Assembly (NCBI GenBank): GCA_947172415.1
Contig: OX359190.1
Span: forward strand, 3,720,001-3,784,000
Length of the DNA stretch: 64,000 nt
Reading direction: 5' to 3'
Source of the DNA: Chondrosia reniformis
Taxonomy: Eukaryota; Porifera; Demospongiae; Chondrillida; Chondrillidae
Shown here: piece after piece, positions 47,071 through 57,790 of the stretch
Layout: the number at the start of each line of letters is the position of its first letter
How positions within the stretch are numbered: position 1 is the first letter of the stretch
The notes under the pieces: model-generated
The model's database searches: none
Told to the model about the DNA's origin: nothing
The model's input: only the letters and a program-made list of their open reading frames with translations
Program-made: the position numbers and the translations under genes

Positions 47071-48212
47071 AGGTGTTTCCCCTATGCTTGATTGCTAATC
47101 AGATGGCAGTAACAGTTATAAATATATATATTCTATTTAAGGAATTTCAATCAGTCATAGAATTATATTGGAGTTGTATATTATGTGAACTGTGTATATA
47201 CTGTTATTTAAACAATTAAACTATGATTTTGTACTGGTTATCAAGTCTATTATCTATAATGTACAATGATATATGTGATATAGCTTTGTTATTATTTTCA
47301 TTTTAATTATAGATGGTAAATTTTTGCATGGAATTATAATGGAATATAATTGATTATAATGGCAATTTTTGGGAGCAAGAATTTATTTTATAATACATAA
47401 ATTTTGGTTCTTTTATGTTTTTATCAAACTGGTGATTCTTGGATTGTTTTTTAGGTGATGTGCTACCAAATTGTTTTGTGTCAGCAAATTGTTTAGCACA
47501 AAGATTTGTGCAGCTTCATGAGGTGTCAGTCCCTACTGTGCAACCATTTCTTCCAGAAGAAGCTATACTAGTTGACACTCCATTCAGAGTTTCAGCTTGG
47601 GAGAAGGCTTTACAAGGTCACCCTAATACAAAATGGCTTGAGCATTTGTTGAAAGGGTTACGATTTGGAGTTCGGGTTGGTTTTAATTATGCTAAACCTT
47701 TTAGGTCTGTTGGCATTAATTGCCGGTCAGCAATGGAAAAGCAAGAGGTGGTGGATGCATATTTGAAAAAGGAATTGAAGATGAAACATGTTGCAGGGCC
47801 TTGGAGGAATAAAGCATTTATTGGGTGTGTGACTAATAGATTTGGGGTTATTCCTAAATCAACCCAAGGTAAATGGAGGCTAATTGGCGATTTATCGTAT
47901 CCAGAGGGGTATAGTGTAAATGATCGAATACCGAAGGAATGTTCCAACATGGTTTATTCTTTGGTAGGGGATGCTACCAAAATGCTTTTGCAATTGGGTA
48001 GAGGTGCTAGGACGGCTAAGATCGATGTGGCTAATGCTTTTAGGAATGTACCAGTTCATCCACAAGATCGGCATTTATTGGGCTTGGTATGGAATGATGA
48101 TGTTTATTTTGATAAGCTAGTTCCATTTGGACTTGGGTCTGCTCCAATTTTGTTCAATGCGTATGCAGATGCACTAGAATGGATTTTGCGGCGTAGAGGG
48201 TGCAACTACATG

Positions 48213-48453
48213 AAAAATCTAAAATACCATTTTCCTACATGCTATATGCCTATTCTGTAAAAAGAGCCTATAGGGGAACTAAACCTAAAGAGAGCTTTAG
48301 ATGCAGATACAGTAGTCTTTTCTTCCTTCTTTTCCCTTCTTTCATCTTCTTCTCCACTGGGTCAGACAGCCGTTTCTGGGAATTCCACCCTTCATCAGTG
48401 ATCCTGGGAGTCTTTGTCTTTTTCTTTATCTTGATCTTCTGTGAATCCTTGGC
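48213..48453 (-). mobile_element. Small ribozyme-bearing element, copy B, with target duplication
   Basis: A 241-bp insertion inside the RT ORF, flanked by acatg at 48208-48212 and 48454-48458. It is non-coding and collinear in reverse complement with 20412-20640 in SKP1 intron 2. It carries a hammerhead motif on the - strand. The precise boundaries come from the interrupted RT reading frame. Confidence 0.85.
48359..48404 (-). ncRNA. Hammerhead ribozyme motif, copy B
   Basis: On the - strand: CTGATGA (48398-48392), stem II within gggtggaattccc, GAAA (48376-48373), stem III acgg/ctgt and triplet GTC (48367-48365). Stem I pairs ggatca with tgaccc (five of six). Stem II is only about 3 bp and is flanked by A.A, weaker than in classical hammerheads. 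The motif is conserved between copies A and B. Confidence 0.7.
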
Positions 48454-50679
48454 ACATGTTACATTACTTGGATGATTTTCTGATCATTGGAAAGCCCGAC
48501 TCTGATGCCTGTGCTAAACATTTGGATACTATCATTAGTGTTTGCCATGGATTAGGTATTCCATTGGCTATGGATAACTGAACTCACCTTTCTTGGGATT
48601 GAGATTGACTCTGGTAATCAAATAGCTAGATTACCTGGGACTAAATTGGCTAGGTTGAAGGGGGAACTTCTAAGGTGGGTTTCCAGAAAAGCAGCAACAA
48701 AGAAGGAGCTAGAGAAGCTGTTGGGATTGTTAAATTATGCCTGTACGGTAATTCCACAGGGCCGTTGTTTTTGAGAAGGATGTTTGATTTGTTAGCAGTT
48801 GCTTCAAAGAAGCACTATTTAATCCAACAAAGGGGGGAGTAGCCGAAAGCTATGTTGAGCAAGGAACATCGCACCAACAGGAGAGTATTAGGTGAGGAAC
48901 TCACCTAATCATTATTGCAACGATAGTCTTTAAATATATTTAAATAATTCATATGGCTCCAAGAAAGGATGTAGAAATAAAATGGGCATAGCATCATAAA
49001 GTTTAGGGTATAAAACTCATTTTAAATTAAGGGATTTTTTATTTAGGCCTCTGTTTGTTAGAAAACTGTGGACAAAGTTTGCATATAAAAGGCCATAGGA
49101 CTAAAGAAAACCTATGGGAAATTTATATGCAAACAATGTGTTATATTGATAAAACATTTCAATTTATCAGATAACTGAAATCAACACATATCATGGTACA
49201 TGTGTATAAGAAATATCTGGCGAACTTTTGCTTAATTAAATGAGCAAAATAATCAAGATATAATGATGAATTCAAAGTTACGATTGCGCAAGCTGGTGAT
49301 GTATTATGATGTTCCTCTAATGCGTCACCAACACCTTCGTATGTCGCTCCGTACACACATTTTGTGAATCATGTGACGTTGCAAAAGCGTCACCGCCTCG
49401 TTGCTAAAGAATATAATCCTTTCGAGAACGGCTATGACAAGTCGACGCTCTCCTACGAGAAAGAGCTACCGAATAAGCGAGTTGTAGCGAAGGTTAGATA
49501 AAGCGTATTTGTATACATTCCCGTTAAGTTTGAGGCAAAATTGTCCCTATACCAATGCAAACGAAATTCGTTTAGTCGACATATATACAGTAAAAGTTAC
49601 AATATACTATATATATATGTACGTATATATATATATACACACTACACAGTGCAAGTTACTAGCAAATATATAAAATATTAAATTACAATCAAGTACTACA
49701 CAGTACAAGTTACAAATTTAAGAGATCCAAGTGACTATGTAATATTAAAATTACAATCAAGTACTAGCTACACAGTGCAAGTTACAAATTTAAAGAGATC
49801 CAAGTGACCCCTAGGATAATCAGTATTTTAAACAGTACAAGACTGTAGTCACACTAGTACTGTTGCAGGCTTTGAAATCCTCAACTACTGCATAGAGAGT
49901 AGTAGTTGATACAGATCATCCAATTGCAAGGTAGAACACATGGCCTACCAATTACCTTTTCACACCTTAGTATAGACTGAAGATGATGCATCTGCATGCC
50001 ATATATCAACAAAGGCTTCAGTATTAAAGGGGTCTCAGCTAATAACCACCGCAGATTTGATTTGCCTTGTGAGGGAGCTAAGAACACCGACGGTTGGTTG
50101 CATGCATTGGCATAATCAACAGGGTTAGAGACCATTTTGTAACTTGTACACAAGGGACATCATATACGTATATAAAGGCCTTGGCCTTTTATGTCCCTTG
50201 TGTACAAGTAACAAAATGGTCTCTAACCCTGTTGATTATGTCAATGCATGCAACCAACCGTCGGTGTTCTTAGCTCCCTCACAAGGCAAATCAAATCTGC
50301 TGTGGTTATTAGCTGAGACCCCTTTAATACTGAAGCCTTTGTTGATATATGGCATGCAGATGCATCATCTTCAGTCTATACTAAGGTGTGAAAAGGTAAT
50401 TGGTAGGCCATGTGTTTTACCTTGCAATTGGATGATCTGTATCAACTACTACTCCCTATGCAGTAGTTGAGGATTTCAAAGCCTGCAACAGTACTAGTGT
50501 GACTAAAGTCTTGTACTGTTTAAAATACTGATTATCCTAGGGGTCACTTGGATCTCTTTAAATTTGTAACTTGCACTGTGTAGTACTTGATTGTAATTTA
50601 ATATTTTATATATTTGCTAGTAACTTGCACTGTGTAGTGTACTTGAGTGTAATTAGCTAACAAAGTATTTCACTATACT

Positions 50680-51075
50680 TATAGACATTCGCTATAAGCA
50701 ATTTCGTTACTGTATGTAGTACACATGGAAAACGTACTAACATGGATAAGAATAAAGCCTAGTTGAAAGTCAGCAATATGAATTTACTAATTCTGGACGT
50801 TTCGACCCAGAGGTCTTCATGCATCAGCAATATATGAGGAGTGGGAATACAATTCAGTATAAATAGGAAATTAGTAAATTCATGTTGCTGACACTCAACA
50901 AAGCTTTATTCTCGTAATGATCGCAACAAACACTCCTAATTCCTACACATGGACAAGTAAAAATATTAACAGATAACGTAAGAAGAGAAGACAGAGCTTA
51001 AATTACCACAGTTTTACTACGGTCGACCAAACGAATCCAGTCTTTCGCATCAATATAGGAACAACTCTGCCTCAA
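50680..51075 (-). mobile_element. Ribozyme-bearing segment within the right palindrome arm
   Basis: This segment recurs inverted at 52220-52580. Its core (about 50750-50925) is itself terminally inverted: aataaagcct/aggctttatt-type ends enclose cagcaatatgaatttactaa and its complement. A hammerhead-like motif sits asymmetrically inside. No coding capacity. Confidence 0.7.
50788..50834 (-). ncRNA. Hammerhead-like motif, copy C
   Basis: On the - strand: attg, CTGATG, a 4-nt insertion, AA, stem II gacc/ggtc (loop tctg), GAAA, C, GTC, cagaatt. The two-pair stem III (ACGT) is minimal. Stem I begins g-c, t-a, t.g next to the core. The insertion within CTGATGA probably inactivates this copy. Confidence 0.55.
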
Positions 51076-51689
51076 ACTTGACGGGAACGTATACAAAAAC
51101 GCTTTATCTAACCTTCGCTACAACTCGCCTGTTCGGTAGCTCCTTCTCGTAGGAGAGCGTCGACTTGTCATAGCCGTTCTCGAAGGATGATCTCTTTAGC
51201 AACGAGTCGGTGACGTTTACGCAACGTCACATGATTCACAAAATATGTGTACGGAGCGACATACGAAGGTGTTGGTGACGCATTAGAAAAACATCACAAT
51301 ACATCACCAGCTTGCGCAATCGTAACTTTGAATTCATCATTATATCTTGATTATTTTGCTCATTTAATTAAGCAAAACTTCGTCAGACGTTTCTTATACA
51401 CATGTACCATGATATATGTTGATTTCACAGTTATCTGACAAATTGAAATTTTTTATCAATATAACACATTGTTTGCATATAAATTTCCCATAGGTTTTAT
51501 ATAGTCCTATGGCCTTTTATATGCAGACTTTGTCCTCTGTTTTCTAACAAACGGAGGCCTAAATTAAAAATCCCTTAATTTAAAATGAGTTTTATACCCT
51601 AAACTTTATGATGATATGCCCATTTTGTTCTAGGTCCTTTCTTGGAGCCATATGAATTATTTAATTAATTATATTATTTATTTATATAT

Positions 51690-52580
51690 ATATATAGATT
51701 ACCTTAGTATATTGTAACTTGTACTGTATATATATAAGTTACCAATTTAAAAGGGGCCAAGTGACTATACAATATTAAAATTACAATCAAGTACTGGCTA
51801 CACATGCAGTGCAAGTTACAAATTTAAAGAGGTCCAAGTGACTCCTAGGATAATCAGTATTTTAAACAGTACAAGACTTTAGTCACACTAGTACTGTTGA
51901 AGGCTTTGAAATCCTCAACTACTGCATAGAGAGTAGTAGTTGATACAGATCATCCAATTGCAAGGTAGAACACATGGCCTACCAATTACCTTTTCACACC
52001 TTAGTATAGACTGAAGATGAGTAATCTGCATGCCATATATCAACAAAGGTTCCAGTCTCAGCTAATAACCACGTGCACAGCAGATTTGATTTGTCTTGTG
52101 AGTGAGCTAAGAACACCGACGGTTGGTTGCATGCATTCGCATAATGTACAGGGTTAGAGACCATTTTGTAACTTGTACACAAGGGACATCATATGACTTA
52201 CGTATATAAAGGCCTTGGAGTTGTCCCTATGTTGTTGCAAAAGAAATTCGTTTAGTTGACGGTATTAAAGTTTGGTAATTTTAGTTCTGTCTTCTCTTCT
52301 TATGTTTTTTGTTCATATTTTTACTTGCCCTTGCATAGGAATAAGGAGTGTTTGTTGCGATCATTATGAGAATAAAGCCTTGTTGAGGGTCAGCAACATG
52401 AATTTACTAATTTCCTACTTAATATTCCCATTCCTGTATTACTGATGAAGGTTGAAACGTCTAGAATTAGTAAACTGATGTTCAACAAGGCTTTATTCGT
52501 ATCCATGTGTGTACATTTTCCATGTGTACAGTGGAATTTCATAACGAAATTGCTCATAGTGAATGTTTAAGTTTAGTGAA
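51690..52580. repeat. Third, rearranged copy of the palindrome unit
   Basis: 51690-52210 matches the left inner arm (49640-50190) in direct orientation. 52220-52580 matches 51075-50680 in reverse complement. In this copy the order is inner-then-ribozyme segment, the reverse of the order read along the - strand of the right arm, so the two modules are permuted. Confidence 0.8.
52435..52468 (+). ncRNA. Hammerhead-like motif, copy D, stem II lost
   Basis: tatta, CTGATGA (52442-52448), only five nucleotides where stem II should be, GAAA (52454-52457), C, GTC ending at 52461, then tagaatt. Stem I begins a-t, t-a, t.g, so the first pair has changed from g-c in copy C to a-t here, a compensatory pattern. 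Without stem II it is unlikely to cleave. Confidence 0.5.
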
Positions 52581-52972
52581 GTACGTTGTACATTACACTA
52601 GACAGTGAAAGTAAATATATATATATCATCTTTCTATTAAAGATACAATATCATATCTTGAATCATTTTAGATGTCTGTATACATGCAATCAATGAGGAT
52701 AATACAATGCCATTCCAGCTCTAGTAACTTCTTTAAATAATACACCACAGAGGGGTATTAGGATGTTGTGGAAATACATTTTGTAACTCTCACAACATAA
52801 ATGAGGGGGCCATAAAACTCTAAAAGTTCAGAGGGCCCCAAATCTCTGGTTCATGTTAACCAAAAAAGCTGCCATTTTCCCAGTAAATTAGGGCCAGGGG
52901 CCTTTTTGCTAGTAATTTAGGCCCCACAGGGCCTTATTCTTGAGGGGGCCCATATTAATACTACAGCAGTCT

Positions 52973-53474
52973 AAATGTGTCTAAAGTTGTACGAGTGTGG
53001 CTTGACAGAAGTGTTCTTCATGTGTGTTAGGTTGTAAAGGTGTAGCTTAGCACAGGAGTTCTACTTGTGTCTACGTGGGTCTAAAGTTGTACAGGTATAG
53101 CTTAGCGGAGGCGTTCTACCTGTGCCTAAAGTTGTACGAGTGTAGCTTGACAGAAGTGTTCAACGTGTGTCTAACGTTGTAAGAGTGTAGCTTGATAGAA
53201 GTATTCTTCATGAGTCTAAGGTAGAAAAGTGTAGCTTAGCAGAGGTGTTCTACGTTTGTCTAAAGTTGTACGAGTGTAGCTTAGCAGAGGAGTTCTACAT
53301 GTGTCTAAGGTTGTACGAGTATAGCTTACCAGAGGGGTCCTACGTTTGCCCAAAGTTGCACCAGTGTAGCTTAGCAGAGGAGTTCTACGTGTGTCAAAAG
53401 TTGTTCCAGTGTAGCTTAGCAGAGGAGTTCTACGTGTGTCTAGAGTTATGCGAGTGTAGCTTAGCAGAGGAGTT
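52973..53474. repeat. 45-bp minisatellite, left block
   Basis: Unit approximately gtctaaagttgtacgagtgt followed by agcttagcagaggagttctacgtgt in two parts; about eleven units. Short ORFs of repetitive sequence on both strands come from the 45-bp (15-codon) period and are not genes. Confidence 0.95.
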
Positions 53475-53652
53475 CTTAGTCTGACATAGGACGACCAGAG
53501 TTCTGCCTCCATTTTGCTATGACGTCATTTTGTCAGATCAGTGGTGTGGAAGATAACTTGACTAAATCGTTTTAAGCCCCATAAGACCATGGGTAAATGA
53601 TAACTGTTAAATAACCTTTGATCTTCACCGCAATGTGTGTGAGAGTGTAAGA

Positions 53653-55182
53653 ATGGCTGCGACTATCGAAGGAACACTAAGAAAGAGTATCAGAGACATT
53701 GTGAGGAATCATGGTTATGACCGTTTGAAGGAGGAGCAGCTCTTAGGAGTAGAGAAATTTGTAAGCGGATCAGACGTATTTGTATCTTTGCCAACTGGCT
53801 TTGGAAAGTTGTTAATATACAGACTTTTACCTCCTGTCTCCAATCGCATCAAGGGATATACAGAACCAACGTCAATTGCGTTAGTTGTTATCCTCCCTTA
53901 TGGCAGATCAGAAGGCATGGTTTCTTCCATGGAGTTTAAGTGCTGAATTTCGCCTAGCATGACGCAAGTGCTTTACAACGAGTGAAAGAAGGCCATCACC
54001 AACAGGTATTCCTGACACCAGAGACTCCATGCCATGGACTAGGTATTCGGGTAATGATCATGTCAGAATCTTTTCCAGACAAATTAATTGCTTTTGTAGG
54101 TGATGAAGCACACTGTATTAAGAAGTGGTAAGTTAAATTAGGATATCCATGCAGTTCAATAACAAAAGTTTTCAAAAGGCAAATCTATGCATGCATGCAT
54201 AGTACATACTTTTACTTGCTCTTATGTGTTATAGGGGTGAGAGTTTTCGTTACGATTTCCTGCAACTTGGCGAAATCAGGAGCATTATACCATCCACTAC
54301 ATATATACTTGCCTTGACAGCAACTGCCACTAAAGCTGTGTTTCAAGCTGCTGTTACCACCCTGCACATGAGAAGCCCTAAAGTAATTGCAACAACTCCT
54401 GAAAGACCAAACATATTCCTCAGTGTAGTGGCTAAGAAAGAATTAACTAAGGTTATTCAGGACATTGCCACTGTTGTTGTATCCCCTGAAGGAGGCAATC
54501 CTTGTACTCAGCTTCCTAAGACTCTGGTTTTTTGTAGAAAGTAAGTTATAAAAGCATGTATGTGTGTTTATGGTGTACACATACCTATTTCGTTTATCAA
54601 ACACATGCTAGAAGTCCTTTGTGTACAATAGTTTGTGTTTATAGAAGAAGACAGTATAGCCCAGATAGACTTCAACAATGAGTTTGACATTATATATCAA
54701 TTAATAGTATATAGAAGTATACCTTGCTTGCTAAATGGAATAACTAATCTCTTAGACTATATACATACTTTGCATTTTGTATATGTAGATGTGAGGATTG
54801 TGGTACTATATATATACATACCTCAAGCACTTCCTTAGAGAAGCCTTTGTTTATCCACAGGGAGCACCATTACTTCTTGGTAATTGTTTTTGCGAAATCT
54901 ATACAAGGGCATCCACAACAACAATGAAGGAACAGATTATCGAGGCCTTCCAGAAGGAGTCATCATCATTAACAGTTGTAGTTGCCACTCTTGCTTTTGG
55001 AATAGGATTGGACATACCTGACATCGAGCAAGGTATTCATATTGGCCCCTCAACTGACAGTGAGTACTATGTTATGAGATTGGCCGAGTTGGAAGGAACA
55101 ACTCTGCAGCAAAAGCCATTTTGATTTCAAAATACAATTGTCATGCAAGTGACAAGATGAAGTCCTATGTCAGCATGTTTTA
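53653..55182 (+). pseudogene. RecQ-like DNA helicase of the TIR element
   Basis: Superfamily 2 3'-5' helicase. Exon 1 (53653-54127) has FVSLPTGFGKLLIY (motif I; Leu replaces the Ser/Thr after GK), FLTPET, and FVGDEAHCIKKW (motif II, RecQ-type DEAHC..W). Exon 2 (54235-54540) has GESFRYDFLQLGEIRS and ILALTATAT (motif III), ending CRK|GTAAGT. A last exon from about 54838 has YTRASTTTMKEQII and VVVATLAFGIGLDIPD (motif V). In motif VI the expected GRAGRDG is MRLAELEG, so the arginine finger is lost. At least three frameshifts exist. It looks like an inactive copy of a mobile helicase gene. Confidence 0.85.
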
Positions 55183-57225
55183 AAGCATGTAAGTGTGGTA
55201 AATGCAATGATTATGCAATATATGCTTAGTAGTATTGTCTATCCATGTAAGTATTTTATACTTGTTAACTTTGTGAAAAAGTGGTTTGAATTGATGAAAC
55301 CTGCTGTGATGTCGCCCAACTGCAGTCTCAAAGGCTTGCTGTGATATAAGTTCTCTCTCCACAAGTTTGATGTCTGGTGTAGTCTTTGGTTTCACATGAT
55401 GATCAGAAAGGGATTTGGGTTTTGTCAGTCCTTCATCAAAATTCTGTTGCACTTCCATCAAGTAATCAATAGACCTTGAAAGGTGAACAAAAATGTCTCT
55501 GCTTTGGTGGCTAATTGTCCATGGGCAAAGTCCTTGAGATGACCGCACATAAGTAGATATGCATTATTAATTTACAGAATAGGATATAACTATAGACGTA
55601 TATGAATTAGAATGTAGAAAAGTACACGTTGCTCACCGATTCAAGTGTTCCATGAACAGATCACATGGAATGTTGCAACCCTTTTGTCCTTTTGTGTTGA
55701 CAAATCTGCCCCATATCAATTGATTTTACAAACTGTCTGACAACATATAGTGGAGTTGCATGGTGATATTAATGCTTTCAATGCATACATGAATGTACAG
55801 AAGAACAATATAGTAACTGCCATATTGTGGCAACATGCATATAAGTTCAATGCATATGCCTTTCTATGATTGGTGAGCATGAATATCATGGTCATAACGT
55901 TCTAGTAACTCAACACTGCTGGCCCATCTCCTTCACTGATTGCATCCTTAAAACACTGTACCAAAGCAAGCCCATGAGCATGAGTTCCCTTGCATATAGT
56001 GGGTGGTGTTGGTGAACTGGGTGATTGCAGCTCCATCAGCTGACCCTGATCAATGTCAGTGTCATATTCAGAATCATCTGAAGAGCTGTGCATATCCAAA
56101 AAAAACACCATCTGCAACAAGATCCTCCACATATGATTCTACCCTGCAAAAGAATAAGGAATCCTCTTTGTTTGTTGTAAACTCTACATCTAATAGAAGT
56201 GAAAAGGATGGCTCTTCTGTAATTCCAAAGAATTGTACAACTTCTGGTCTCTACATGTAAATATGTACAACTATGTTGATCTATGTGTATACACATACAA
56301 ATATAGAAAATCTTTTGCCATAGCCTGATTAATATATATGTTACATACATAGGCATGCATACATCTAACATCCGAGATAGCTCTTCGTAGTGTCTCAGCA
56401 ATGGCATCTCTCTATCTTATATAGGCAGAGATCCTGGATTATCTTCTGCGTTTGAAGCAAAGGGCTTGAATGCACCGTAAGTTGCAGGGGTTGCAACTTC
56501 AACTGTATCTCTATACATAATTATTTGGGAAACAACATGAAAAATCTACATATATATTTCATAAATTATCTATTATTGTTACCTTTTAAATATACCTTGT
56601 TTGTGGTATGTCCTGACACAGGATTAGACTGAGCACTGTCCCCACAAATCTTGCTTTTTGGTTACTGATTTTTGCCAGCATTGCAATGATCAATGACAGG
56701 ACACCACCAGCTTGGTCGCACTTTTTCTTTGGTATGCATATCTGCAAAAAGTGATATAGCTGGCCACAGTGCTTGATTAGGTCTCTTTCGAGATTCTTCT
56801 ATGAGAACGACAGCAGACTGCATGCATCATATCTGTTGGGGAAGGAGTCACTGCTGCTTCCAGCTTTCTTTAACTCCATTTTCATCTCATGACCAAGTTC
56901 AGCAATGACGAATCCTCGTAATTTATGATATCTCAAAATATGCTTTGCTGCTGCACAATACTTCTTCTGGGCCATTATCTTAATTACATCTCAATTGCAT
57001 ACAGGAGATGAACAATATATTGGACAGGAAGGATACTAGATCAGTACCTGCAATGTAATATGCACAAGCTAGGAGATATCTTCATGTATACATACAGTAC
57101 TGCTTAAAATTCTTTTCCCACTTTGAACGCGTTTGGTTTGAATGCTGTCCTAGAGTAATCTCGATCCCTCGCGAGTACTTAAATCGTATTAACAGATTTT
57201 TAGTCAATTAACAAGTCAGAAATTG

Positions 57226-57420
57226 TGAATAAGCTGAATAAACGAAGAAGTAGATGAATTAAAGAGCTCAACGATCAATTAATAGACGAATTGAAGTGGT
57301 AAACGAATTACAAGTAGAGAAGCCAAACGTACGTTCCTAGATATGGGTGTGAATAAGTTGAATTAACGAGGAAGTAGACAAAATAAAGAGCTAAACGATC
57401 GATTAATTGCCTTTGTTTCC
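57226..57420. repeat. Direct repeat inside the TIR element
   Basis: gtgaataagctgaataaacg... (57226) and gtgaataagttgaattaacg... (57351) introduce two similar stretches of about 65 bp, each containing agagct.aacgatc.attaat. Confidence 0.75.
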
Positions 57421-57462
57421 TTTCGTTTAAAGGGGTCCCACTTTTCAGAAAAAATCATTTTC

Positions 57463-57790
57463 TTACTGTTGTTTGGTTTGAGGCTTAGATTTAGTTTCTT
57501 TGGATTTCGTCTCCTTCCTGGTCTTTGTTTGTCCTACACGATCGATTTTAGTCTTCCTACGCCTCTTCATTGGTTGCCAGTCCAAGAAATTAATGATCTC
57601 TGCGCAATAACCACGAGAACTTATCTTTACCGTGACTTCTGTTCCTTTCCTGGCATCTCTAAGATTGTCTTCTACATGTTTCATGTTTATTCAATTAATT
57701 TTCCCGTTGTCTTGCAAATCGAGCCATTTCACAGCTATTTCGTTCTTTTTAAAAGGTTTACAAGCTATCTCTCCGTCGAAATAACAATTT
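57463..57790 (-). pseudogene. Basic ORF inside the TIR element
   Basis: The - strand reads YFDGEIACKPFKKNEIAVKW, a stop, then NMKHVEDNLRDARKGTEVTV and a Lys/Thr-rich tail (KTKIDRVGQTKTRKETKSK) to the stop at 57463. One frame spans the whole segment with a single nonsense codon. It may be an exon of the partner protein or a third gene. No domain recognised. Confidence 0.35.

Larger units (their letters stand above)
47439..48836 (+). pseudogene. DIRS/Ngaro-like reverse transcriptase, split by insertion
   Basis: The first part (to 48212) has RFGVIPKSTQGKWRLIGDLS, ARTAKIDVANAFRNVPVHP (catalytic Asp), LPFGLGSAP-like FGLGSAPILFNAYADALEW and RRRGCNYM. After a 241-bp insert the frame resumes at 48459 as LHYLDDFLIIGKPD, supplying the catalytic YLDD, then (after a small shift near 48578) TFLGIEIDSGNQIARLPG and KELEKLLGLLNYA. 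Removing the insert and one target copy restores GCNYMLHYLDD in frame. Confidence 0.8.
44240..48840 (+). mobile_element. DIRS/Ngaro-like tyrosine-recombinase-class retroelement, partial
   Basis: A Gag-like ORF (46392-47070) is followed by an RT (47439-48836) of the DIRS/Ngaro type. The short ORF at 44263-44529 and the region up to 46390 may be its leader. No tyrosine recombinase or RNase H/methyltransferase ORF is visible, and beyond 48840 the sequence becomes an unrelated palindrome, so the 3' half is missing. A Penelope-like fragment (45419-46258, - strand), a tandem duplication and a ribozyme element (48213-48453) are nested in it. Confidence 0.7.
48955..51650. repeat. 2.7 kb palindrome with one arm interrupted
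   Basis: Outer arms 48955-49550 and 51060-51650 are near-perfect reverse complements. Inner arms about 49640-50155 and 50190-50650 are too. The centre is at about 50170 (gtacacaagggacat facing atgtcccttgtgtac). The right arm contains an extra segment of about 390 bp (50680-51075) absent from the left arm. Small ORFs in the arms, such as those at 49881-50153 and 50144-50470, are mirror images and not convincing genes. Confidence 0.9.

Noticed and set aside
49881-50470. Two 90-108 codon ORFs with identical sequence
   Set aside because: They are mirror-image translations of the palindrome arms; no start context or family similarity.
53216-53512. ORFs with 15-residue repeats (LSYTRTTLDTRR type) here and at 59068-59346
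   Set aside because: The 45-bp minisatellite period is a multiple of three, so frames stay open by chance; no start, splice or domain support.
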